Below are positions 11,540-18,869 of a stretch of DNA of 64,000 bases, piece after piece (positions within the stretch are counted from its first letter, which is position 1; each line of letters begins with the position of its first letter). Source of the stretch: Microvirga massiliensis (GTDB taxonomy: Bacteria; Pseudomonadota; Alphaproteobacteria; Rhizobiales; Beijerinckiaceae); NCBI RefSeq assembly GCF_001006805.1, contig NZ_LN811350.1:904112-968111 (forward strand). Reading direction: 5' to 3'. The position numbers were made by a program, and so were the translations under genes. Below the pieces are notes generated by a model. It was given only the letters and a program-made list of their open reading frames with translations. It searched no databases and was not told the DNA's origin.

Positions 11540-11938
11540 GTGGCCAAACCGGAACTCGGCACGAAGCGCCAGTGCATGAGCTGCGGCGCGAAGTTCTATG
11601 ACCTCAACAAGATCCCGGGGGTGTGCCCGAAATGCGGCACCGTGTTCCAGGCTGCGATGATTCCCGTCGCGGGCCGGGTGGCTGCCCCGGTCGTGGCCCG
11701 CGGCGGCCAGGACACCGACGACCACGAGCTCGAGGCGGAGACCGGCGGTCCGGAACTCGTCTCCCTCGAGGATGTCGAGGCCGACGAGGCTGATAAGAAT
11801 GTTCCCGCCGAGGAGGATGACATCGACGTCGGCGACGATGTCGCGGACGACGACACGTTCCTCGAAGAAGAGGAAGAGGGCAACGACGACGTCTCGGACC
11901 TCATTGACGGCGACATCGAAGACGACGAAGAGACTTGA
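11540..11938 (+). CDS. FYDLN-type acidic zinc-ribbon protein (TIGR02300 family)
   Basis: Conserved alphaproteobacterial protein of unknown function. The 132-residue product begins MAKPELGTKRQC and has a CxxC...CxxC ribbon (CMSCGAKFYDLNKIPGVCPKCG) followed by a long tail dominated by Asp and Glu (residues ~60-132), which makes the protein extremely acidic. The GTG at 11540 is chosen because the family starts with this lysine-rich segment just before the ribbon. It is divergent from aroA, the usual arrangement for this family. Confidence 0.93.
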   Translation: MAKPELGTKRQCMSCGAKFYDLNKIPGVCPKCGTVFQAAMIPVAGRVAAPVVARGGQDTDDHELEAETGGPELVSLEDVEADEADKNVPAEEDDIDVGDDVADDDTFLEEEEEGNDDVSDLIDGDIEDDEET

Positions 11939-11963
11939 GTCCCCGACCGGGGACGACTATAGA

Positions 11964-11991
11964 GACGCCGCTCGCTTCGGCGGCGTCCTTT
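11964..11991 (+). terminator. Rho-independent terminator after the FYDLN gene
   Basis: GACGCCG (11964-11970) pairs with CGGCGTC (11981-11987) and is followed by CCTTT. It lies 26 bases after the stop codon. The T-run is short. Confidence 0.6.
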
Positions 11992-12021
11992 CCGCGGTTG
12001 TCCCAACACCGCGGCCAGCGT

Positions 12022-12097
<76 letters not shown>

Positions 12098-12133
12098 AAT
12101 TCCCTCCTCAGAACATGAGAATCTCGATGATGA

Positions 12134-12160
12134 GCCGCCTTTGGGCGGCCTTCGCGTTTT
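12134..12160 (+). terminator. Terminator after tRNA-Ala
   Basis: GCCGCC (12134-12139), loop TTTG, GGCGGC (12144-12149), then CTTCGCGTTTT. It lies about 37 bases past the tRNA 3' end. Confidence 0.6.
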
Positions 12161-12369
12161 AAGCGGCGAATCACCGTGAGGGTGTCGCACGCGCGCATGC
12201 ACACCACGCGGCACCGCCGATGCGGGGCCGAACTCCTTCCCGCCTTGAATCAGATGACCTTCCGTGCCGGAATCCCATCGACCTGAGTCGGCTTGCAGAG
12301 TGCAGGGTGACTGTCGCCCCGGGTGATCAGGTCAGACTCGAGGGAGACGAACGGCGGAAGGGCAGGGCG

Positions 12370-12717
12370 ATGATGGCAGTCATCTTTGAAGTCTGGCCTG
12401 CAAGCGGACGCAAGGACGATTATCTGAAGCTTGCGGCATTGCTGCGGGCAGAGGTCGAGCAGATCGACGGCTTCATCTCCGTCGAGCGCTTCGAGAGCCT
12501 CTACGAAGAGGGTAAGCTCCTGTCATTGCAGTTCTGGCGCGACGAGGCGTCCATCACGGCCTGGCGCAACCACCTCAAGCACCGGCAGGCGCAGGCCGTC
12601 GGGCGCAATGGCATGTTCGCCGATTATCGGCTGCGAATCGCCAAAGTCGTGCGCGATTACGGACCGCAGGACCGGGCGCAGGCGCCGGCCTCTCCGGAAG
12701 AGGCGGTTCCGGGCTGA
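12370..12717 (+). CDS. Antibiotic biosynthesis monooxygenase (ABM) domain protein
   Basis: A 115-residue cytosolic protein with a dimeric alpha/beta ferredoxin-like ABM fold: MAVIFEVWPASGRKDDYLKLA, then GFISVERFES and LLSLQFWRDEASITAWRNHLKHRQAQ. Relatives include haem-degrading and quinol-oxidising enzymes as well as proteins of unknown activity; nothing here fixes the substrate. The start at 12370 follows GGAAGGGCAGGG; a second ATG follows directly. It lies 147 bases upstream of msrB in the same direction, so a redox-stress pairing is conceivable but not shown. Confidence 0.8.
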   Translation: MMAVIFEVWPASGRKDDYLKLAALLRAEVEQIDGFISVERFESLYEEGKLLSLQFWRDEASITAWRNHLKHRQAQAVGRNGMFADYRLRIAKVVRDYGPQDRAQAPASPEEAVPG

Positions 12718-12864
12718 AGCCGAAGATCGATTGCGTCAGGAAGACTCGTGATTCGTGGAGCGACTCGGAAAGGGGAGAGGCCTCCCCGCTCGGTTGCGGA
12801 GGTGCAGACGCTCCGATGCGCCGATGATACCCTGACTCGAAGCTCAATTCCTTGGAGAGTGTCC

Positions 12865-13383
12865 ATGAACGAGCGCATCACAGCCACCTCGACCGGAGCC
12901 ACGTCCCAACGTTCCGCTGCCGGCTTCGATCTGAGCCCCCCGACCACGGACCAGCGTAAAACTCTCGCGGCAGATCTGACACCCGACGAGAGGGAAGTGA
13001 TCCTGGAGCACGGGACGGAGGCGCCGTTCTGCGGCGTGTTCAATGAGGCGAAAGCGGCGGGCACCTATGTCTGCCGCCAGTGTGGACTGCCTCTGTTTCG
13101 TTCGGGCACGAAATTCGAGTCCGGAACCGGGTGGCCGAGTTTCTTCGATCCCATCGATCGCACACATGTCGCCATCGTGCGAGACACCAGCCACGGAATG
13201 GTCCGCACCGAGATCCGCTGCGCCCGCTGCGAGGGCCATCTAGGACATGTGTTCGATGATGGCCCACCTCCGACGGGCGAGCGCTTTTGCATGAACTCCG
13301 TTTCCCTGCAGTTCGTCCCCCAGGGCGAAGCGCTTCCTGATCGGCTCGGCCGCGGAGCGCCTGAAGGAGAGCCGCTCTCCTGA
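12865..13383 (+). CDS. msrB: Peptide-methionine (R)-S-oxide reductase
   Basis: Reduces the R-epimer of methionine sulfoxide in oxidised proteins. The 172-residue product has a ~40-residue N-terminal extension, then LTPDEREVILEHGTEAPFCGVF. The two zinc CxxC pairs are CRQC and CARC, with GTGWPSFFDP between them. The catalytic Cys is in GERFCMNSVSLQF, and HLGHVFDDGP is present. There is no signal peptide, so it acts in the cytosol. The ATG at 12865 follows TTGGAGAG. It ends near a strong bidirectional hairpin. Confidence 0.95.
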   Translation: MNERITATSTGATSQRSAAGFDLSPPTTDQRKTLAADLTPDEREVILEHGTEAPFCGVFNEAKAAGTYVCRQCGLPLFRSGTKFESGTGWPSFFDPIDRTHVAIVRDTSHGMVRTEIRCARCEGHLGHVFDDGPPPTGERFCMNSVSLQFVPQGEALPDRLGRGAPEGEPLS

Positions 13384-13411
13384 AGAGCACGCCCGACCCA
13401 CCGGCAAGCCC

Positions 13412-13447
13412 AAAAAACCCCGCTCGGAATGAGGCGGCCGAGCGGGG
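13412..13447 (-). terminator. Bidirectional hairpin between msrB and the next minus-strand gene
   Basis: Perfect 10-bp stem CCCCGCTCGG (13418-13427) / CCGAGCGGGG (13438-13447). Six A residues precede it on the plus strand, which give a U-run for minus-strand transcripts; it probably ends the convergent gene starting at 13922 as well as msrB. Confidence 0.7.
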
Positions 13448-13580
13448 CAAGATAGGGGCGGGCCGGTGCATGCCGGCCTCATCTCAGGGTGGCCCAAGCC
13501 GGCTAATGAATCCATTCGCCCATTGAGACAGTCCGCCGTAGTACCTTGGGCGTATTCGGGTGAGCGATCGCGCCCTGACC

Positions 13581-13922
13581 TCACTTGCGCTTGAACTGAC
13601 CGACGCGATTCAACACTTCGGTCGGGATCCCGTAGTCCTTTACGACGGCATCCCAGTAGCGCAAACCACAGAGCTCGCGCTGAATCATGAAGGCCCAGAC
13701 CCGTTCGGCGGCTTGGTCGAGCAAGTCGGAGCGACGCGCCTTCCTGTCGGTCCCGGGCACTCCGGCATCGAAGGCGCGCAAGGTCGCAAGGGCCTGTTCG
13801 ACCTGATGGCCCAGATTTCCGAGGGTTTGCGCCTTTTGCTGGAGGATCTCGTAATCGAGCACGCTCCATCCGGTCTCCGGGCTGAGGCCGGCTGATAGGC
13901 TTCGGGGCATGCGAACTGGCAT
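13581..13922 (-). CDS. Conserved hypothetical protein (resembles DUF6665)
   Basis: A 113-residue protein without signal peptide or membrane segment. It is mostly helical, with WSVLDYEILQQKAQTLGNLG, then ALATLRAFD, LLDQAAERVWAFMIQREL and GLRYWDAVVKDYGIPTEVLNRVG. I recall this pattern from small conserved rhizobial proteins (DUF6665) with no known function. The ATG at 13922 is preferred because GAGG lies 6 bases upstream; longer and shorter starts exist (13970, 13910). It is convergent with msrB across the hairpin at 13418-13447. Confidence 0.7.
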   Translation of the reverse strand: MPVRMPRSLSAGLSPETGWSVLDYEILQQKAQTLGNLGHQVEQALATLRAFDAGVPGTDRKARRSDLLDQAAERVWAFMIQRELCGLRYWDAVVKDYGIPTEVLNRVGQFKRK

Positions 13923-14234
13923 CTCGGGCCTCGGCACCGTGTGAGAACGTGAAAGAGGACCCCATCGCAACGGTCCCTTGCATGCTCAGCAAGCTAGCGC
14001 AGAGAAAATCAGCGTCCAACTTTGCGCCGTATCGCGCGTTGCATCTCTGTCCAGAGAGGGAGATGCCTTGGACAGCCGCCAATACCCCAAAGATCGAAAC
14101 CACATGAATGCTTTCATGAAGGTTCGCAGTGGGTTGCGCATCCAGTGCGTTGGCGATCGTGCACAGTTGGGGCAGTATTCCGGACGGGATGGTGGGTGCA
14201 GCCTCGGGACCTGGGTCCAAGGGAAGGCGACATC

Positions 14235-15260
14235 ATGAAAAAGGTTATCCTATCGGCTGCCCTTTGGATTCTTGTGGCAAGCCTCGCTTCCACGGAGGCC
14301 TCGGCTCAAGCGACACTGGCCAGCGTCAAGCAGAAGGGGTTTCTGACCTGCGGCACGCACGACACAGGCTTCCCCGGTTTCGGCATGCGAGACCCGCAAG
14401 GGAACTGGACCGGCTTCGACGTCGATTTCTGCCGTGCCGTTGCAGCTGCCATATTCGGTGATCCGACGAAGGTTCGCTTCATGTCTCTCACGGCGAAAGA
14501 CCGGTTCACAGCGGTTCAATCAGGTGAGGTGGACGTTCTGGCCCGCAACGCGACTGCCACCGTATCGCGCGAGACGCAGCTCGGCCTCGATTTCCCGGCG
14601 ATTACCTATTACGACGGCCAGGGCTTCATGGTGCGCAAGGCGCTCGGCGTTTCCTCGGCGAAGGATCTGAGCGGCAAATCGATCTGCGCCGATCAGGGCA
14701 CCACGACCGAGTTGAACCTCGCTGACTACTTCCGCGCCAACAACATGGAATACGAAGCGGTGAGCTTTGCGACCTCGGACGAGGCAAAGAAGGCTTATGA
14801 TGCTGGTCGCTGCGATGCCTTTACCACGGACATCTCCAGCCTTCATGCCGCACGCCTACAACTCTCGAACTCGGATGATCACGTCATTCTGCCAGAGGTC
14901 ATCTCCAAGGAACCGCTCGGCCCAGCCGTGCGTCACGGCGACAACCAGTGGGGCGATGTCGTCAAGCTCGTGCACACAGCCATGCTGGATGCCGAGGAAC
15001 TCGGCATTACCAGAGCCAACGTCGACGAGATGAAGAACTCGAGCAATCCCGAAGTCAGGCGCCTGCTCGGAGTCGAGGGCAAGTTCGGTGACGCGATCGG
15101 TTTGAGCAACGACTGGGCCTACTGGATCATCAAACACGTGGGCAACTACGGCGAGAGCTTCGAGCGCAACGTGGGAGAGGACTCGCAACTTAAGATCAAG
15201 CGCGGCCAGAATGCCCTATGGACCAAGGGCGGCCTGCAATACGGTATCCCAGTCCGGTAG
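14235..15260 (+). CDS. Amino-acid ABC transporter substrate-binding protein (AapJ-like)
   Basis: Periplasmic binding protein of the general L-amino-acid ABC family (341 residues). A classical signal peptide (KKVILSAALWILVASLAS...ASA) is followed by TLASVKQKGFLTCGTHDTGFPGF. Then come the family motifs GFDVDFCRAVAAAIFGD, QSGEVDVLARNATATVSRETQLGLDF, YYDGQGFMV, SICADQGTT and GRCDAFTTD. The start follows GGGAAGG. No permease or ATPase gene lies next to it, so it must share components encoded elsewhere or be an orphan receptor. Confidence 0.9.
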   Translation: MKKVILSAALWILVASLASTEASAQATLASVKQKGFLTCGTHDTGFPGFGMRDPQGNWTGFDVDFCRAVAAAIFGDPTKVRFMSLTAKDRFTAVQSGEVDVLARNATATVSRETQLGLDFPAITYYDGQGFMVRKALGVSSAKDLSGKSICADQGTTTELNLADYFRANNMEYEAVSFATSDEAKKAYDAGRCDAFTTDISSLHAARLQLSNSDDHVILPEVISKEPLGPAVRHGDNQWGDVVKLVHTAMLDAEELGITRANVDEMKNSSNPEVRRLLGVEGKFGDAIGLSNDWAYWIIKHVGNYGESFERNVGEDSQLKIKRGQNALWTKGGLQYGIPVR

Positions 15261-15437
15261 TCAGTGGCCTGTGCCGGCACCGGAATCGCACTGCCCGCTC
15301 TCGCACTCGCTGATGATCGGGTGCACGAGGACAGTGAGAAACTGCAGCCTCGTTTCACCTATGTGAGCGCAGAAGAGCGGCCCTCTGGGATAGAAAAAAT
15401 CCGAGGTCCACTGCCCCCTACCACCGACCTCGACTGC

Positions 15438-15468
15438 GGCCTGCCAACTCCTGGCGGGCCTTTTCTTT
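15438..15468 (+). terminator. Terminator downstream of the amino-acid binding protein
   Basis: GGCCTGCC (15438-15445), loop AACTCCT, GGCGGGCC (15453-15460; one G-T pair), then TTTTCTTT. It lies about 180 bases past the stop codon and inside the only open frame of this gap, which argues against that frame being a gene. Confidence 0.65.
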
Positions 15469-16040
15469 GGGCTAAGAATGCAGGTCGGTCATCCATGGCA
15501 GAGTCGGGGACGGGCGCTGTCCCGAAAAGAGCCCGCCCGGCCCGCATAGGACCGAGCGGGAGTGCCATGGGAGGAACCGCGAACTGGAAGGATCCGGCTC
15601 GAGATCAATTTGAGCCGATCGGGTTAAAGTTTGGTTGACGTAACGGAATGATGGGCATTTTTCGGTGTCTTTCGGCAAAGGCGACTCATCCGGCGACAGG
15701 AAGATAGCCTTCGTCCGTTACAGCCAGTCCGCTTCGACCCGTCGCCATCCACAGGACTATGTGGCCGTAGCCTGCCCGAACCATCCTTGCGGGTCGCCAG
15801 CCCTCCCGCGGGTCAGGCTCAGCTGATCGCTCTCCCACCCCGTATTCGGCCCAGAGCCGTATTCGTCGGGCGGCACATCTGCCTCGGCTCGGCGTTCCAT
15901 TGTTGTATGCCGCCGGCACTTGGTGCAGGAGATGTCCCGGCAGCGTGTGCACCCCTCGTCGAGGGGCTGCCGCCCTACGCACGGGCCCTCAGGCTCGGCG
16001 CTGACCTATTCCACCCGTACCGTATCGGAAAGGACACGTC
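15469..16040. other. Non-coding gap, nothing recognised
   Basis: About 570 bases between the terminator at 15438 and the TRAP binding protein. Short open frames exist on both strands but lack ribosome-binding sites and family similarity. It presumably contains the promoter of the downstream gene; no convincing motif was found. Confidence 0.5.
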
Positions 16041-17129
16041 ATGAAACGTCGCGACTTCATCCAGAGCGCTGCAGTCGGCGTTGCCGGCGGGCTCGTCGCG
16101 AGCCCTGCCATTGCACAATCGTCGCCCGATATCCGCTGGCGCCTGTCGTCGGGATTCCCGAAGTCGCTCGACACGCTGTTCGGCGCGAGCGAACTGCTCT
16201 CCAAATATGTCGCCGAGGCGACGGATGGGCGGTTCCAGATCCAGCCTTTTGCGTCCGGAGAGATCGTCGGGACCGCCCAGGCCTTCGATGCGGTGGGCAA
16301 TGCCACAGTCGAGATCGCCCATACCTGCTCGTACTACTATGTCGGCAAGGACCTGACCTTCGCGATCGGGACGGCGATCCCGTTCGGTCTCAATTCCCGC
16401 CAGATGAATGCCTGGCTGTATCACGGCGGGGGGAACGATCTGCTCAACGAGTTCTATGCGAAATACAACGTCTATGGACTGCCGGGGGGCAACACGGGAG
16501 CCCAGATGGGCGGCTGGTTCCGCAAGGAGATCAAGTCGCTGCAGGACCTGCAGGGGATCAAGTTCCGCATCCCCGGATTGGCCGGACAGCTCATGGCGAA
16601 GCTCGGAGCCGTTCCCCAGCAGATCGCCGGCGGTGATCTCTATCCGGCTCTCGAGCGCGGCACGATCGACGCGGCCGAATGGGTGGCGCCCTACGACGAC
16701 GAGAAGCTCGGGTTCTACCGCGTCGCGCCGTTCTACTATTATCCCGGCTTCTGGGAAGGCGGACCGACCATCCACTTCTACATCAACCTGCAGAAGTGGC
16801 AGGAACTCCCGAAGCAGTATCAGGCCGCCCTGCAGGCTGCTGCTGCCTATGCGAACATTGACATTCAGGCGAAATACGATGCAGTCAACCCGCCTGCGCT
16901 TCGTCGACTGGTCGCCAACGGCGCACAGCTGCGCCCATTCTCCCAGGACATCATGGAGGCTGGTTACAAGGCAGCAAACGAGATTTACGATGAACTCTCG
17001 GCGAACAATGCCGCCTTCAAGAAAATCTTCGACAGCTACCGTGCATTCCGGAACGAGGAGTATCTCTGGTTCCAGGTCGCGGAATACACCTACGACAATT
17101 TCATGATCCGCGCCCGCGCCCGCGGCTGA
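16041..17129 (+). CDS. TRAP transporter substrate-binding protein, TakP-like
   Basis: Periplasmic DctP-type binding protein of 362 residues. It has a twin-arginine-type leader (MKRRDFIQSAAVGVAGGLV...AIA), a common trait of the 2-oxoacid/mannonate TRAP branch. Features include WRLSSGFPKSLDTLFGA, PFASGEIVG, SLQDLQGIKFRIPGLAGQL with the ligand-carboxylate Arg, GGDLYPALERGTIDAAEWV and FWEGGPTIHFYINLQKW, resembling the 2-oxoacid binding protein TakP. A good ribosome-binding site (GGAAAGGACACGTC) precedes the ATG. No dctQ/dctM genes adjoin, so it is an orphan here; the dctPQM set at 52.9-55.9 kb has its own binding protein. Confidence 0.9.
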   Translation: MKRRDFIQSAAVGVAGGLVASPAIAQSSPDIRWRLSSGFPKSLDTLFGASELLSKYVAEATDGRFQIQPFASGEIVGTAQAFDAVGNATVEIAHTCSYYYVGKDLTFAIGTAIPFGLNSRQMNAWLYHGGGNDLLNEFYAKYNVYGLPGGNTGAQMGGWFRKEIKSLQDLQGIKFRIPGLAGQLMAKLGAVPQQIAGGDLYPALERGTIDAAEWVAPYDDEKLGFYRVAPFYYYPGFWEGGPTIHFYINLQKWQELPKQYQAALQAAAAYANIDIQAKYDAVNPPALRRLVANGAQLRPFSQDIMEAGYKAANEIYDELSANNAAFKKIFDSYRAFRNEEYLWFQVAEYTYDNFMIRARARG

Positions 17130-17161
17130 TTACGAGACATCCGCAGCACATCCCCGATGTG

Positions 17162-17196
17162 GAAGGCCCGCCGGAGCTATGCTCCGGCGGGCCTTC
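17162..17196 (+). terminator. Strong hairpin terminator after the TRAP binding protein
   Basis: Perfect 15-bp inverted repeat: arm 17162-17176 (GAAGGCCCGCCGGAG), loop CTATG, arm 17182-17196, then TCGTTAG. It lies 32 bases past the stop codon. Confidence 0.75.
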
Positions 17197-17420
17197 TCGT
17201 TAGAGCCGTCTTGCTGAACGCAGAGCTCCTGAGAAGGTCCAGGGGCATCCCGGGTCATCGCAAGAGCCCGCAGCCGGATGTTGACTTCGGCAGGTCCTAG
17301 AGTTCTGATCGACCCAACAATACGTACATCAAATCCGGCGCAGCGTCTCGACACGGTGCCGTCCGCCGCCGGCGATCCCTGGAGGGATCTTCGAGTGGGC
17401 GATCGGTACGGGAGGAAACG

Positions 17421-18389
17421 ATGGCATGCTTCTCGAAAGTCTGGCCCTCGCTCGCCATTGTTGTCGGCCTTGCGCTGCCCGTAGCCGCGCAGGACTATCC
17501 GGCCCGTAACGTCAAGATCATCGTGCCCTTCGGCGCCGGAGGGCCCGCCGACGTCTATGCGCGCGTGATCGGACAACACCTCGAGGTGAGCCTCAAGCAG
17601 CCATTCGTGATCGAGAATCGGCCTGGGGCCGGAGCCATCATCGGCACCGAGGAGGTCGTCAAGGCTCAGCCGGACGGCTACACGCTGCTCATGATGTCCA
17701 ATACGCATACGACCAACGAGACGCTCTTTCCAAAGAAGTCGTATCAATTGCTGCGCGACCTCGTGCCGGTTGCGCCGGTGAACTATTCCGATCTCGTGAT
17801 GGTGATCCATCCTTCGGTTCCCGCGAAGGATTTGCAGGAGTTCATCGCCCTTGCGAAAGCAAAGCCCGGATTGCTGAACTATGCGTCGTCCGGACCCGGC
17901 ACGCCGTATCACATGGCGGGTGAGCTCTTCAAAGCCATGACCGGAACGGACATCGTCCACGTCTCGCACAGAAGCAGCGGTGAGGCGCGGAACAACATCA
18001 TCGGAGGCCACGTGCAGATGATGTTCGATGCCGTCACGACCATGGTCCCGAATGTGCAAGCCGGACAGGTCCGAGCCTTGGGCGTGACGGGCCAGAAGCG
18101 ATCCGAAGTCTCGCCCGACATTCCGACGATTGCGGAGGCCGGCGTGCCCGGCTACGAGGCGACCATCTGGCTCGGTGTCATGGCTCCCAAGGGAACGCCG
18201 CAGCCCATTATCGAGAAGCTCAATGCCGAGATCGGCAAGGTCGTGAACCGGCCCGACGTCAAGGAGGCATGGGAGAAGCAGGGGGCATCGCCGATGACCA
18301 TGACGCCCGCGGGATTCGGCGAATATCTGCGCAAGGATATCGACAAATGGGCCAAGGTCATCGAAACGGCCGGCATCAAGACGCATTGA
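17421..18389 (+). CDS. Tripartite tricarboxylate transporter-type (Bug/TctC) substrate-binding protein
   Basis: Extracytoplasmic solute receptor of the Bug/TctC family, 322 residues. It has a signal peptide (CFSKVWPSLAIVVGLALPVAA), then QDYPARNVKIIVPFGAGGPADVYARVIGQHL, the VIENRPGAGAIIGTEEV loop that holds the ligand carboxylate, and LLNYASSGPGTPYHMAGELF. It starts 4 bases after GGGAGGAAACG, a strong site, and leads an operon with a molybdenum hydroxylase (next genes at +9, -4 and +6 bases). This suggests it binds the substrate or product of that enzyme, probably an aromatic or N-heterocyclic carboxylate (inference). No TctA/B genes are adjacent. Confidence 0.9.
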   Translation: MACFSKVWPSLAIVVGLALPVAAQDYPARNVKIIVPFGAGGPADVYARVIGQHLEVSLKQPFVIENRPGAGAIIGTEEVVKAQPDGYTLLMMSNTHTTNETLFPKKSYQLLRDLVPVAPVNYSDLVMVIHPSVPAKDLQEFIALAKAKPGLLNYASSGPGTPYHMAGELFKAMTGTDIVHVSHRSSGEARNNIIGGHVQMMFDAVTTMVPNVQAGQVRALGVTGQKRSEVSPDIPTIAEAGVPGYEATIWLGVMAPKGTPQPIIEKLNAEIGKVVNRPDVKEAWEKQGASPMTMTPAGFGEYLRKDIDKWAKVIETAGIKTH

Positions 18390-18398
18390 GTCATCTCC

Positions 18399-18869
18399 AT
18401 GCTTCAAAGGGTTCAACTCTGCGTCAATGGCGTCGATAGGACCATTCACGCCGATGGAGGAACATCTCTCCTGGCGGTCCTGCGCGACATGCTGAAGCTG
18501 ACAGGCACACGTTTCGGGTGTGGTGCAAACCAGTGTGGCGCCTGCAATGTGCTCGTCGATGGTCGGGCCGTCGCCTCCTGCGACCTGTCGATTGGGGCTG
18601 TCGACGGCAAACGCATCACGACGATCGAAGGATTGGGAACCCCAGAGAAACCTCATCCGCTCCAGATCGCATTCGAAGCGGAGCAGGCCATGCAATGCGG
18701 CTACTGCGTCTCGGGCATTCTGATAAGTGCCGCTGCTCTGCTCGAGCGCAATCCATCCCCGTCGGCGGAAGAGGTACGGAACGCCCTCGACCGCAATCTC
18801 TGCCGGTGCGGCGCGCATAACCGCATGGTTCGTGCCGTGCTCCGCGCTGTGGCGAGCCGGCAATCATGA
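18399..18869 (+). CDS. (2Fe-2S)-binding small subunit of a molybdenum hydroxylase
   Basis: Electron-transfer subunit of a xanthine-oxidase-family hydroxylase (156 residues). The N-terminal plant-type [2Fe-2S] centre uses Cys41, Cys46, Cys49 and Cys61 (FGCGANQCGACNVLVDG). The C-terminal helical [2Fe-2S] centre uses Cys100, Cys103, Cys135 and Cys137 (MQCGYCVSG, RNLCRCGAH). The two-subunit arrangement without an FAD subunit resembles the nicotinate (NicA) and isoquinoline (IorA) hydroxylases. It overlaps the next gene by 4 bases (ATGA). The substrate cannot be read from sequence. Confidence 0.92.
   Translation: MLQRVQLCVNGVDRTIHADGGTSLLAVLRDMLKLTGTRFGCGANQCGACNVLVDGRAVASCDLSIGAVDGKRITTIEGLGTPEKPHPLQIAFEAEQAMQCGYCVSGILISAAALLERNPSPSAEEVRNALDRNLCRCGAHNRMVRAVLRAVASRQS

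Noticed and set aside
15264..15638. Open frame of 124 codons starting at a GTG
   Set aside because: A hairpin with a T-run (15438-15468) lies within it, there is no ribosome-binding site and no similarity.
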